Part shown: positions 17,223 through 25,802 of the stretch, one piece after another
Layout: each line of letters starts with the position of its first letter
Position numbering within the stretch: the first letter of the stretch is position 1
NCBI GenBank assembly: GCA_947588755.1
Contig: CANPZB010000001.1
Location: 1 to 64,000 of the forward strand
DNA: 64,000 bases
Reading direction: 5' to 3'
Origin: Candidatus Gastranaerophilales bacterium
GTDB lineage: Bacteria > Cyanobacteriota > Vampirovibrionia > Gastranaerophilales > Gastranaerophilaceae
Position numbers and translations under genes: made by a program
Notes under the pieces: model-generated
The model's database searches: none
What the model saw: the letters and a program-made list of their open reading frames with translations, nothing else
What the model was told of the DNA's origin: nothing

Positions 17223-17534
17223 TTATCTGTTATCAGGCAGGTATTTATGCCAATCTCCGTCTAAATTTTTTATAAATCTGTGGGCTTCAATTACGTCGTC
17301 ATAACTTATAGGTTCAGGCCCTTCCTGAACTTCAAGCGGTTCGGGATTTTTGACCGATAAATCGGAAAACCCTATAAAAGCTATACCAAAATTTTTCCCG
17401 CAGTGTTGGCATTGCAAATTCGTTACCAGAAGTCCGTTTTCTTCTCTTTTTATTGTAATCGAATTTTCGTCAAATCCGTTTTTACACTGTGAACAGCATA
17501 GGTTATCAAACAGAATTTTTAATTTCTTTTTCAT
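17223..17534 (-). CDS. Small zinc-ribbon-like hypothetical protein
   Basis: 103 residues from ATG 17534, chosen because GAGGAT lies about 6 bp upstream; a longer frame starts at 17546. Two Cys pairs (CCSQC and CQHC) about 30 residues apart suggest one structural zinc ribbon, with an acidic, proline-containing C-terminal half. No signal peptide or membrane segment. It stands alone between the acetylation pair and a divergent micropeptide gene. I do not recognise the family; a role in nucleic-acid or protein binding would be a guess. Confidence 0.65.
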   Translation of the reverse strand: MKKKLKILFDNLCCSQCKNGFDENSITIKREENGLLVTNLQCQHCGKNFGIAFIGFSDLSVKNPEPLEVQEGPEPISYDDVIEAHRFIKNLDGDWHKYLPDNR

Positions 17535-17661
17535 ATAAATCCTCATACTTTTATTATAGATACTATTTGTTTTCTAATTTAAAAAAGTTAATTTTTGTTA
17601 ATAAATGTTAAATTTTTTGCAAAATGGGGTATAATATATATGTGAACCTATAGGAGGTCAT

Positions 17662-17757
17662 ATGGAAGCTATAAATTTAATTTTATTCGGTTTCATCGTG
17701 TACACTGCGTTAATCGTAGTTCCGAGCATCTGGGAAGAGTTAACTGCTGAAGGATAA
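17662..17757 (+). CDS. 31-residue single-span membrane micropeptide
   Basis: A complete short frame from ATG 17662 to TAA 17757 encodes MEAINLILFGFIVYTALIVV, then PSIWEELTAEG: one membrane helix and an acidic tail. An ideal AGGAGG site lies 6-7 bp upstream, preceded by a TATAAT element (17630-17635), and no other gene uses these signals. Too short for ordinary gene calling, but the ribosome site, promoter-like element and helix together make it credible. It recalls the size class of small membrane subunits or regulatory micropeptides; no family is recognised. Confidence 0.6.
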   Translation: MEAINLILFGFIVYTALIVVPSIWEELTAEG

Positions 17758-17968
17758 GATTTTTACTTTTTAAGACGGTATAAGTCAAAAAGTGTTCCCT
17801 TCAAAAAAAAACTCGAATAAGATTATTACAGCTTCGATAAAGTGTTTATTTTACATTTGTTGCTCAGGTTTGTTTTTCAGCTTGTGTTTTTTGCCTGATT
17901 TATTTTCTCTTTACTTTAAACTTTGATAAATTATAATAGTAATGTAATTAAGGAGAAAAGGACAGCCG
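17758..17968. other. Intergenic region before glyS
   Basis: No gene or clear terminator hairpin is seen. A TATAAT-like element (about 17932-17937) lies shortly before the glyS ribosome site and probably belongs to its promoter. Confidence 0.4.
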
Positions 17969-20026
17969 ATGAGTAAATATCTGTTAGAAGTTGGATGTGA
18001 GGAGTTGCCTTATAAGTTTATTCCCTCAGCTATAGAACAGTTAAGAACAAATTTTAAAACATTTTTGGAAAACAATAAAGTTCACTATAGTGACATTGAA
18101 GTTTATGCTACCCCCAGACGTTTGGCAGTTATAATTTCCGGTTTGGAAAAACAGAGCAAGGATGAAGAAAAGATTATAAAAGGCCCGATTAAAAAAGTTG
18201 CTTATGATGAACACGGCAATTTAACGGGTGCAGGTACGGGTTTTTGCAGAAAAAACGGGATTTCACCCGATGATTTGTATATCGAAAATGATTACGTTTA
18301 TGCGAAAATTACGATTAAAGGCAAGTCTATAATTGAACTTTTGCGGGAAAATGTACCTTCCGCAGTTTTGAAACTTCAAGGCCCTCATTTTATGCGTTGG
18401 GCTGACAACGACGAAAAATTTTCCCGTCCGATAAGATGGATTGTATCTTTGCTTGATAAAGATGAAGTTAAAATAAAAATTATAGATAAAGAAAGTTCTA
18501 ATCATACACGCGGTCATCGTTTTGCTCAACAGAATACTTTAATAGGAAGTGCTGATGATTATGTGGAATTAATGAGAAATTGCTGTGTAATTGTTAATCA
18601 GAATGAACGCAGAGAAAGAATTATTGAACTTGCTGAGAAAGAAGCCGAAAAAATAGGTGCAGTGCCTTATTATACGGATGATTTACTTGATGAAGTTACA
18701 TATATTACCGAATACCCCGTTCCCGTGACCTGCGAGTTTTCGGAAGAATTTTTAAAACTGCCCGAAGAACTTGTTGTTACGGTAATGGCTGTTCACCAAA
18801 GATATTTTGCACTGTATAAAGACGGAAAACTCACTAATAAGTTTATAACAATAACAAATTATATCGGTGATGAGTTAAAAAATATTAAAGAAGGTAATTT
18901 AAGGGTTGTTAAGGCACGTCTTGATGATGCGGTATTCTTTTTTAATGAGGATACCAAAAAGCCCCTTGGAGAATATGTTGAAGCTTTGAAAGGAATAACT
19001 TTTCAAAAAGGCATGGGTTCAATGTACGACAAAGCTCAAAGGCTTGTTGTGCTTTCAAAACTTATATCGAAAGAAATCGGAGTTAATAAACCTTCCGTCG
19101 AAAGAACAGCACTGCTTGCAAAAGCCGATTTGACAACTAACCTTGTGTTTGAATTTACGGAGCTTCAAGGTTTTATCGGTGCGGATTATGCCCGAATATC
19201 AGGTGAACCGAATGAAGTTTGCGAAGGTATAAAAGAACATTATTTCCCGTTGAATGCCGAAAGTTCCACGGCTCAAAGCATTGAAGGACAAATTGTCGGT
19301 ATTGCCGATAAAATCGATACAATTTGTGCGGTATTCGCCGAAGGTAAAAAACCTACGGGTTCTTCAGACCCGTTAGGGGTAAGACGTGCGGCTCTCGGGA
19401 TTATAAAGACGATACTTACAAATAAATTGAAAATTAATATAGAAAATCTTATAAATGAAACTCTTATACTTTTGCCTGTAAAGACGGAAGGCGAAAATGT
19501 TTTAGATAAAGTAAAAAACATCGCAGGTTCAAGTGTAAACAGGCTTTCTGGCAAGTGTACGGCTGAAATTAACGAATTTATTGTTCAGAGGTTAATAATA
19601 TTTCTGTCCGAGAAATATCCGAAAAATGTTCTTGAAAGCTGTGCGGCAGTGAAAAATCCCGTTGCGGATTTGAGCGATTTTATATCACGTGTTGAGGCTG
19701 TGGCACAATTTGACAATTCCGCTGTTTTGGAAAGTGCTAACAGAGTTATAAGAATTTTAAAAGATGAACCCAAAAAATCCGTTAATAAAGATTTGTTCAA
19801 GGAAGCTTCGGAAGGCATGCTCTATAATCAAATTTTATCGGTTGAAGAAAAGTCCGATTATAAGGATTATTTGAACAATTTAGCCGAAATAAATCCTTCC
19901 GTTGACAAATTTTTTACTGACGTTCTTGTCATGGATAAGGATGAAAAAATTAAGGAAAACAGGCTTGCACTTCTCGGTATGTTGAAGAAAAAATATGATT
20001 TCATAGCTGATTTTAGCAAGTTATAA
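17969..20026 (+). CDS. glyS: Glycyl-tRNA synthetase beta subunit
   Basis: 685 residues, normal length for the beta chain of the alpha2-beta2 bacterial glycyl-tRNA synthetase. The N-terminus (YLLEVGCEELPYKFIP) is diagnostic, as are YATPRRLAV, the internal TRGHRF and SDPLGVRRAALGI (the HD-like and tRNA-binding region), with an anticodon-binding C-terminal domain. It charges tRNA-Gly together with GlyQ, which is not in this window and must be encoded elsewhere. AAGGAG lies 8-9 bp before ATG 17969. It is transcribed alone; the next gene follows after more than 100 bp. Confidence 0.96.
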   Translation: MSKYLLEVGCEELPYKFIPSAIEQLRTNFKTFLENNKVHYSDIEVYATPRRLAVIISGLEKQSKDEEKIIKGPIKKVAYDEHGNLTGAGTGFCRKNGISPDDLYIENDYVYAKITIKGKSIIELLRENVPSAVLKLQGPHFMRWADNDEKFSRPIRWIVSLLDKDEVKIKIIDKESSNHTRGHRFAQQNTLIGSADDYVELMRNCCVIVNQNERRERIIELAEKEAEKIGAVPYYTDDLLDEVTYITEYPVPVTCEFSEEFLKLPEELVVTVMAVHQRYFALYKDGKLTNKFITITNYIGDELKNIKEGNLRVVKARLDDAVFFFNEDTKKPLGEYVEALKGITFQKGMGSMYDKAQRLVVLSKLISKEIGVNKPSVERTALLAKADLTTNLVFEFTELQGFIGADYARISGEPNEVCEGIKEHYFPLNAESSTAQSIEGQIVGIADKIDTICAVFAEGKKPTGSSDPLGVRRAALGIIKTILTNKLKINIENLINETLILLPVKTEGENVLDKVKNIAGSSVNRLSGKCTAEINEFIVQRLIIFLSEKYPKNVLESCAAVKNPVADLSDFISRVEAVAQFDNSAVLESANRVIRILKDEPKKSVNKDLFKEASEGMLYNQILSVEEKSDYKDYLNNLAEINPSVDKFFTDVLVMDKDEKIKENRLALLGMLKKKYDFIADFSKL

Positions 20027-20143
20027 CAGTGTTTCGGACGTGTTTATAAAGTTTTGTAAACATTGTTTGTAAAATAGTAAATTATTTTTTTCAGGATACT
20101 TTAAAATAGTACAAAGAAGGTAAACAAAAATCAGGAGTCGGTA

Positions 20144-20449
20144 ATGAACCGTATAGGAAATTTAAAGGTAGTAAAAAAATTAAACAGGGAAATAAGTCCT
20201 AAACTTCGCTGGTTAAATTATGCCAACACATATTCACATAAATCCTCTGCTGATTATATCAGTATGATAAGCGGAGTTGAGGAATTACAATCAGGTTCTG
20301 ACACAAGAAGGCTGGAAGCAATGGTCAGAGAGCAGCTTAAGGCTGAATTTCCGAATATTGAAAGTATGAAGTCTTATGAGTTTCTGGTTGATGCGGTAAT
20401 GCACAATATCAAGAAAAAACAGCTTCGGGCCATGGATAATCTCAAGTAG
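20144..20449 (+). CDS. Conserved-looking small soluble protein, unknown function
   Basis: 101 residues, basic and helical, no signal peptide, membrane segment or recognised motif. Start ATG 20144 follows AGGAGTCGG (spacing about 5). It is followed by an intrinsic terminator at 20484-20512, so glyS and this gene may form one transcription unit or the gene may stand alone. I do not recognise the family. Confidence 0.6.
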   Translation: MNRIGNLKVVKKLNREISPKLRWLNYANTYSHKSSADYISMISGVEELQSGSDTRRLEAMVREQLKAEFPNIESMKSYEFLVDAVMHNIKKKQLRAMDNLK

Positions 20450-20483
20450 GTTATCGGGGAAAATATAAATATCCCAATGAAAG

Positions 20484-20512
20484 AATAATACCTTAACGGT
20501 ATTATTTTTTTT
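20484..20512 (+). terminator. Intrinsic terminator
   Basis: Stem AATAATACC / GGTATTATT with loop TTAAC followed by a run of T. It ends the preceding small gene. Confidence 0.85.
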
Positions 20513-20578
20513 ATTATTTAATTTAGGTTATATTTATGTTAAAGTCATATAGAAGATTTATTTAAGGAATTAAATAGC

Positions 20579-21586
20579 ATGAGTTTAACAGTATATTTAG
20601 GAATAGACGTAGGTTCGGTAACTACAAAACTTGCATTGGTTGACGAAAAAGGCAAGTATGTTGACAGTTATATGCTCAGAACGGAAGGGAAACCCGTTTG
20701 GGCAGTTCAACAAGGATTAAAAGAGTTATACGGCAAAAAGCTTACGGACTATGATGTCATGGGTGTAGGCACAACGGGTTCGGGCAGAAATCTTGCGGGA
20801 GCTTTGGTTTGTGCCGATGTTATAAAAAATGAGATAACCGCCCATGCCGTTGCGGCAAGCATAAATGTCCCAGGAGTTCAGACTATTCTTGAAATTGGCG
20901 GTCAGGACAGTAAAATAATCATCATGCGTGACGGTATCGTTACGGATTTTGCCATGAACACGGTTTGTGCTGCGGGTACGGGAAGTTTTCTCGACCATCA
21001 GGCACAGAGATTAAATGTTCCTATTGAAAAATTTGGCGAAACGGCTCTTAAATCGAATAATCCCGCAAGAATTGCGGGACGATGCGGAGTTTTTGCGGAA
21101 AGTGATTTAATCCACAAACAACAGCTGGGTTATCCCGTAGAAGATTTGTTGTACGGGCTTTGTCAGGCTCTTGTAAGAAATTATCTTGCTAATTTGGCGT
21201 TAGGTAAAGAACTTTTACCTGTATTTTCTTTTCAGGGCGGTGTTGCAACTAATTCAGGCATGGTAAAAGCCTTTGAAGAAGCTTTGGGGCATAAAGTTAT
21301 TGTTCCCGAAAATCATCAAACAATGGGTGCTATAGGTGCGGCATTGCTTGCAATGGAAAATCATCAATATACCGAAACCGCCACTAAATTTAAAGGCTGG
21401 GAAGTCGGTGACATGTGTTTCCATTCCATTACTTGTGAATGCAACGGCTGTTCAAATAATTGCGAAGTCATAACAATTGTTGAAGGCGAACAGGAAATTC
21501 AGCATGTTAAAAAGATTAAAGACATTAAAGGTAATATAATTGCACGCTGGGGCGGAACATGCGGAAGATGGGATACCCATTCGTAA
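20579..21586 (+). CDS. BadF/HgdC-type acyl-CoA dehydratase activase
   Basis: 335 residues of the ASKHA ATPase family that activate 2-hydroxyacyl-CoA dehydratases by ATP-driven electron transfer. Phosphate-1 motif GIDVGSVTTKLALVD, the GVGTTGSGR loop, EIGGQDSKIII, the cluster-binding AAGTGSFLDHQ and GRCGVFAESDLIHKQQ (Cys residues for the bridging 4Fe-4S cluster), and a late GGVATNSG are all present. A Cys-rich tail (CECNGCSNNC) is added at the C-terminus. No dehydratase subunits or large YjiL-type partner lie next to it; cysK follows convergently only 4 bp away. The substrate is therefore unknown. Confidence 0.9.
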   Translation: MSLTVYLGIDVGSVTTKLALVDEKGKYVDSYMLRTEGKPVWAVQQGLKELYGKKLTDYDVMGVGTTGSGRNLAGALVCADVIKNEITAHAVAASINVPGVQTILEIGGQDSKIIIMRDGIVTDFAMNTVCAAGTGSFLDHQAQRLNVPIEKFGETALKSNNPARIAGRCGVFAESDLIHKQQLGYPVEDLLYGLCQALVRNYLANLALGKELLPVFSFQGGVATNSGMVKAFEEALGHKVIVPENHQTMGAIGAALLAMENHQYTETATKFKGWEVGDMCFHSITCECNGCSNNCEVITIVEGEQEIQHVKKIKDIKGNIIARWGGTCGRWDTHS

Positions 21587-21590
21587 ACCG

Positions 21591-22511
21591 TTAATCAATA
21601 AATTGTTCTTCCGATAAATATCTTTCGCCTGTATCGGGAAGTATTACAACAATTACTTTTCCTTTGTTTTCTTCTTTTTTGGAAAGTTGCAATGCCGCAA
21701 ACATTGCCGCACCGGAAGATATTCCGCAAAGTATTCCTTCGGATTTTGCAAGTTTTTTTGCAGTATTGAAGGCATCTTCATTACTAACGGGAAAAATTTC
21801 GTCAACTGCATTTTTGTGGAAATTATCGGGAATAAAGTTAGCACCTATTCCTTGTATTTTATGTGCTCCGGCTTCTTTACCGCTAAGTACTTGGGAAGTA
21901 AGCGGTTCAACGGCTGTTATTTTTATGTTTTTATTTTTGGATTTTAAATTTTCCCCTACACCTGAAATTGTTCCGCCCGTTCCGACTCCGGCTATAAAAA
22001 TATCAATTTTTCCGCAAGTGTCACGCCATATTTCTTCTGACGTGGTTTTATAATGTATGTCGGGATTTGCGAGATTTGAAAACTGCATCGGGATAAATGA
22101 GTTTTCGTTTTTTTCTTTAATTTCAAAAGCTTTGTCTACCGCACCTTGCATTCCTTTTTTACCGTCAGTAAGTATAACTTCCGCACCGTAAGCCTTTAGA
22201 AGTTTACGTCTTTCAATACTCATTGTTTCAGGCATTGTAAATATTGCTTTGTAGCCTTTAACTGCACATACCATTGCCAGCCCGACTCCGGTATTTCCGC
22301 TTGTGGGTTCGATAATCAATGCTCCTTCATGTATTAAACCGTCTTTTTCCGCCTGTTCTATCATATTCAGTGCGGTTCGGTCTTTGATTGAACCCGCAGG
22401 GTTAAAGCTTTCCAACTTGGCAAGTATTATGGCATTACCGTCGTTGATATTATTTATTTTAACCATAGGGGTGTTGCCGATTAATTTTAAAATATTCTCT
22501 GCGTAATTCAT
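21591..22511 (-). CDS. cysK: Cysteine synthase (O-acetylserine sulfhydrylase)
   Basis: 306 residues, normal length. PLP-lysine motif NPAGSIKDRTAL, substrate loop EPTSGNTGVGLAM, and phosphate-binding GVGTGGTISGVGE. It makes cysteine from O-acetylserine and sulfide. It starts 2 bp after hydE and is probably co-transcribed with it, hydE first; sulfur supply for iron-sulfur enzymes is a plausible link. CysK and CysM are hard to separate by eye; CysK is favoured by the motif set. Confidence 0.94.
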   Translation of the reverse strand: MNYAENILKLIGNTPMVKINNINDGNAIILAKLESFNPAGSIKDRTALNMIEQAEKDGLIHEGALIIEPTSGNTGVGLAMVCAVKGYKAIFTMPETMSIERRKLLKAYGAEVILTDGKKGMQGAVDKAFEIKEKNENSFIPMQFSNLANPDIHYKTTSEEIWRDTCGKIDIFIAGVGTGGTISGVGENLKSKNKNIKITAVEPLTSQVLSGKEAGAHKIQGIGANFIPDNFHKNAVDEIFPVSNEDAFNTAKKLAKSEGILCGISSGAAMFAALQLSKKEENKGKVIVVILPDTGERYLSEEQFID

Positions 22512-22513
22512 TT

Positions 22514-23542
22514 TTAACTCCTGTTCTTTCTAAAACCGTAGCCTTGGGAAACCGTTCTGCCTATTGAAATAATTTTTTGTGAAATACAAGCTTTGCATTT
22601 ATCTGGTTTGTCGTTAATGCATATTTTCCCGGGATATATTTCATATTTTTTTCTGTAATCGCCTTGTGTCATATTTGGCATAACGACATTGGCTCCCGAT
22701 TGCAAAGCTATTATTCGCCCGTTAGGGGTTAAAGTTTCCATTGCCGTAGTTGCGGGAATGTTGATATCAGGCATTAATAATCTTGTAACTGCCATAACTT
22801 TTAATGCTAACCAAAAATCCTTTCCTGCGGCATTTTTTAAAGGTGTATTTGCATGCGGTATAAACGGTCCTATCCCTATCATATCGGCATCAAGTTCTTT
22901 AAAAAACAATATATCTTCCGCAAGTGATTTTACGGTTTGCCCCGGAAGCCCAACAAGACAACCGCTTCCGACTTCAAAGCCGGCTTTTTTTATATTATAT
23001 AGACATTCTTTGCGGTTTTTAAGTGTCATTTGAGGGTGATATTTGCTGTAAAGCTTTTCATCCGTTGTTTCTATTCTTAATAAAAATCTGTCTGCACCGC
23101 AGTTTTTTAAAAATTGATATTCTTCTTTACTTCTTTCCCCGATGCTTAATGTTATTGCGACATTATATTTTTTAATTTCTTTTATGATATCACCGAGGTA
23201 TTCACAGGTAAAAAACATATCTTCTCCGCCCTGAAGTACTATTGTTTTAAACCCCAAACCTACTGCATTTCGGCTAAAATCCAGAATTTCCTCTTTTGAT
23301 AACCTGTACCTTTCAATATTTTTATTATCCCTGCGTAAACCGCAATAATGGCAGTTGCAGCGGCAAATGTTCGTAAATTCAATCAATGCTCTTAAATGAA
23401 CTTCATCACCAACGTAAGTTTTTCTGACCTCGTCAGCAGCTTTAAAAAGATTTTCTTTGGAATTATCATTCGATAATAATTCGCAAATTTCATCTTTTGT
23501 AAGATTATGATACTTTTTGGCTTTTTCTATCAGAGCGTTCAC
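22514..23542 (-). CDS. hydE: [FeFe]-hydrogenase maturation radical SAM enzyme HydE
   Basis: 342 residues with the radical-SAM cluster CRCNCHYCG (Cys-x3-Cys-x2-Cys) near residue 60, LQGGED, RIETTDEKLYSKYHP and GCLVGLPGQT, the pattern of HydE/BioB-like enzymes; the MPNMTQGDYR end is HydE-like. It acts in assembly of the H-cluster of [FeFe]-hydrogenase. HydF, HydG and the hydrogenase are not in the window. Followed closely by cysK. PylB is the main alternative within the family, but no pyrrolysine genes are visible. Confidence 0.88.
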   Translation of the reverse strand: MNALIEKAKKYHNLTKDEICELLSNDNSKENLFKAADEVRKTYVGDEVHLRALIEFTNICRCNCHYCGLRRDNKNIERYRLSKEEILDFSRNAVGLGFKTIVLQGGEDMFFTCEYLGDIIKEIKKYNVAITLSIGERSKEEYQFLKNCGADRFLLRIETTDEKLYSKYHPQMTLKNRKECLYNIKKAGFEVGSGCLVGLPGQTVKSLAEDILFFKELDADMIGIGPFIPHANTPLKNAAGKDFWLALKVMAVTRLLMPDINIPATTAMETLTPNGRIIALQSGANVVMPNMTQGDYRKKYEIYPGKICINDKPDKCKACISQKIISIGRTVSQGYGFRKNRS

Positions 23543-23558
23543 AAATGTATTATAAAAT

Positions 23559-23592
23559 AAAAAGAGAGGAAATAAACTTCCTCTCTTTTGTT
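23559..23592 (-). terminator. Intrinsic terminator after the Cys-rich protein operon
   Basis: Stem AAAGAGAGGAA / TTCCTCTCTTT with A and T runs on either side, lying between the sigma-factor operon and hydE. Both neighbours read leftward, so it ends the sigma operon. Confidence 0.8.
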
Positions 23593-23594
23593 AT

Positions 23595-24212
23595 TTATTC
23601 TTCAACATTAAGCGGCGGTTGAATCATTCCCGGTCTGGGGCCGAACGGGCCTATCGGCTGCGGCTTGCCATCTTTTTCTACATGCTTTTTAAAACCTTTG
23701 TCAAAGCGTTGTCTGCCTTCTTTTTTCATTTTATCAAGTTCTTTTAATTGTTTTTTGGAAAGAATGGATTCAAATTCTTTCATGTTGTTTGCTCTTATTT
23801 CGCGTGCTTTGTGTCTTAGTTCACGTAATTCCGCATTGATTTTCTGTAATTTTTCTTCCTGCATTTTTGGTGCAATTTTTGATAATTTTACTGTTTCGGC
23901 TTCCTGATGTTTCAATTTCATTTGTTCCATAACAGGTTTCATTTCTTCCTGTCCTTTAAGACGGATTTGTTTTGCTTGTTCTTTCTGTTTTTCGCTTAAC
24001 TTTAAGCGTTGTTCAAATTCTGTTTGTTTCTTTTTGAAGTTTTCTCTTGCTGCCTGAATTTTTTCATCTGAAGGCTTTTGGCATTCGCAATGTTTGCATT
24101 TACATTGAGGACATTTGCAAGTCCCTGTTTGTGCCGTTGTTGTGTCTGCATAAGCTGCTCCGGTAATTGTCAAAGCCGTTAAGGCTGCTAAGATAAGTGC
24201 TTTTTTCATCAT
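23595..24212 (-). CDS. Secreted Cys-rich, Spy/CpxP-like helical protein
   Basis: 205 residues. Residues 1-22 are a signal peptide (MMKKALILAALTALTITGAAYA). Just after cleavage lies a Cys cluster (CKCPQCKCKHCEC), then a long charged helical region containing two LSxKQ(L/K)E-like motifs (LSEKQKEQAKQI, LSKKQLKELDKM) that resemble the LTxxQ repeats of Spy/CpxP periplasmic chaperones, then a proline-rich tail. A periplasmic chaperone or metal buffer fits. It is the last gene of the anti-sigma/sigma operon, suggesting envelope or metal stress control. Family placement by pattern only. Confidence 0.7.
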   Translation of the reverse strand: MMKKALILAALTALTITGAAYADTTTAQTGTCKCPQCKCKHCECQKPSDEKIQAARENFKKKQTEFEQRLKLSEKQKEQAKQIRLKGQEEMKPVMEQMKLKHQEAETVKLSKIAPKMQEEKLQKINAELRELRHKAREIRANNMKEFESILSKKQLKELDKMKKEGRQRFDKGFKKHVEKDGKPQPIGPFGPRPGMIQPPLNVEE

Positions 24213-24229
24213 AATTTATCCTTTCTTTT

Positions 24230-24727
24230 TTACAGCAGTTCTTCCAAAAGTACTGCAAGTTCTTTCTTTGCGTTATATAATCTTGATTTTACCGTTCCAA
24301 TCGGACATTTAATTTTTTTGGAACATTCTTCGTAGGTGTAACCTCTTATTTCGCATAACATAATTACTTCTTTAAACTTCGGTTTTAAATGTTCAATTGC
24401 ATCGATAATTTTTTTTTGTCTTTCGTTATTAATAAGTCTTAGTTCAGGTGTTGACCTTTTATCTTTTATTGAATTTATAACGGTGTCATCGGATGAGGTA
24501 TATACTTGTAATTTTCTGTAAGATGATTTCAGGTAATCCTTGGAAACATTGCTTGCTATAGTGTTAATCCAGCTTTTAAACGAACCTTGTTCTTTGTATT
24601 TGCCGGAGTTTTTCCATACTTTAATATAGACTTCCTGTTCCAAGTCTTCGTTATGTTCTTTTGTTATTAGTTTTATTATACTTTTCACACTTTTTTGATT
24701 GCTTTTTATGATATCATTAAAATTCAT
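24230..24727 (-). CDS. ECF-type RNA polymerase sigma factor
   Basis: 165 residues. The sigma2 region (EDLEQEVYIKVWKNSGKYK, FKSWINTIASNVSKDYL) and sigma4 region (LKPKFKEVIMLCEIRGYTYEE, then CPIGTVKSRLYNAKKEL) are clear and there is no sigma3, as in extracytoplasmic-function sigma factors. It starts 2 bp after the anti-sigma gene and is followed by the secreted Cys-rich protein 17 bp later. It probably directs transcription of its own operon when the anti-sigma is inactivated. Confidence 0.92.
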   Translation of the reverse strand: MNFNDIIKSNQKSVKSIIKLITKEHNEDLEQEVYIKVWKNSGKYKEQGSFKSWINTIASNVSKDYLKSSYRKLQVYTSSDDTVINSIKDKRSTPELRLINNERQKKIIDAIEHLKPKFKEVIMLCEIRGYTYEECSKKIKCPIGTVKSRLYNAKKELAVLLEELL

Positions 24728-24729
24728 TA

Positions 24730-25074
24730 TCAGTCCGCCATAATTAAGCCGTACGAATCGGTGGGAAATCCTAAATCTTCCGCACTTAAAACATATCCGT
24801 ATTTAATTGTATCTGAAATGTCTGTGTTAAAGTTGATAATTCCCAGAGTTGTTGTGCAAAGACAAATGATAAATAACGCACAAGCCACTTTTATCTTTGC
24901 CGAATTTATTCGTTTTTTTCTGTAGTACGGTTTGACTTCTTCAAGTAACTCGGATACACGCTGCATTTTTTGGTGTTCTTTACGGCAATCTTCACAAACT
25001 TCAAGATGCTTCAGTAATGCTTCATCGGTTCCGAATGTTACGAGACTTTCATATTTTGTACATTTTTTTGTCAT
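24730..25074 (-). CDS. Membrane anti-sigma factor with zinc-binding N-terminus
   Basis: 114 residues. The N-terminal half has the His-x3-Cys-x2-Cys pattern (HLEVCEDC, residues about 22-29) typical of zinc-associated anti-sigma domains, then one membrane span (about 62-82, VACALFIICLCTTTLGII) and a short outer part of about 30 residues. It precedes the sigma gene with a 2-bp gap, the usual cognate-pair layout. The outer domain is too short to suggest a ligand. Confidence 0.82.
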   Translation of the reverse strand: MTKKCTKYESLVTFGTDEALLKHLEVCEDCRKEHQKMQRVSELLEEVKPYYRKKRINSAKIKVACALFIICLCTTTLGIINFNTDISDTIKYGYVLSAEDLGFPTDSYGLIMAD

Positions 25075-25241
25075 TTTTTACCTCTGTACCATTATAACGA
25101 TTTTAAAATAAAAAAGTTCATTTATTATAAAATATTATTTTATATTATTAACTTTTGTAATAATCTGCATAAAAGAGTTCTTTTATTAGCAACTTTTTTT
25201 TTGAGCCGTTTTATATATAGTGGACTTTAGAAAGTGGTGCT

Positions 25242-25802
25242 ATGTCGTTCGTTAACGGAATAAAAAATATTTGTTATAAATTGGGTTCAAACAATAAGCC
25301 GACTTATGTTGTTATGGCTATTGCCGCGGTAAAAGGTATTGCACGTCCGACATTCACCATGATGGATAAGAAAGAGAAGCCCGAAACAAAAAAATATACG
25401 GCATTACGGGAAGGTTTAACGGAAGTTATTGCAATACCTGCTTACTGGGCATGCGGTGAACTTTCGGCATGGGGTGCAAATATCCTTTTTAAAGAAAAAG
25501 TCGGGGATAAAATTAACCCAGCTTTAATAAAAGCAAAGAAAAATCTCATGTTTATGGGCGTATGTACCGCCGCTCTTTTTATAATTCCCGCAGCCTGTTC
25601 TGTCTTAATCAAGCCTATTATGAGTAAAATGGGCTTAAAAGCACCAAAGACCGAAGAAGATAATAATCCGAAACTTGATATTAGCACAAATCCCCCGCAA
25701 AAAAGTCCGACGGTACAAAATCCTATTGATTACGCTCATATAAATTCTTATGCTCTTTATATGAAACGTCCTCAAAACGGCATGAAAGTAGGTGGCGTAT
25801 GA
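25242..25802 (+). CDS. Lineage-type membrane protein, pair A first gene
   Basis: 186 residues with two or three hydrophobic segments and a polar Pro-rich tail. A short motif near residue 30-50 (VKGIARPTFTMMDKKEKPETKKYTALRE) is echoed by the next gene (LKSIGRPGFILIDKD...KQYAAAKE) and by the gene at 39034 (AGVLRPIATISLPGKKDKED). It overlaps the next gene by 4 bp (ATGA), so they are coupled. Function unknown. Similar small membrane proteins are common in Gastranaerophilales genomes to my knowledge, but I cannot name a family. Confidence 0.7.
   Translation: MSFVNGIKNICYKLGSNNKPTYVVMAIAAVKGIARPTFTMMDKKEKPETKKYTALREGLTEVIAIPAYWACGELSAWGANILFKEKVGDKINPALIKAKKNLMFMGVCTAALFIIPAACSVLIKPIMSKMGLKAPKTEEDNNPKLDISTNPPQKSPTVQNPIDYAHINSYALYMKRPQNGMKVGGV

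Noticed and set aside
17662-17757. Photosystem or cytochrome b6f small subunit
   Set aside because: Size and single helix fit, but the sequence does not match any such subunit I know and no photosynthesis gene is nearby.
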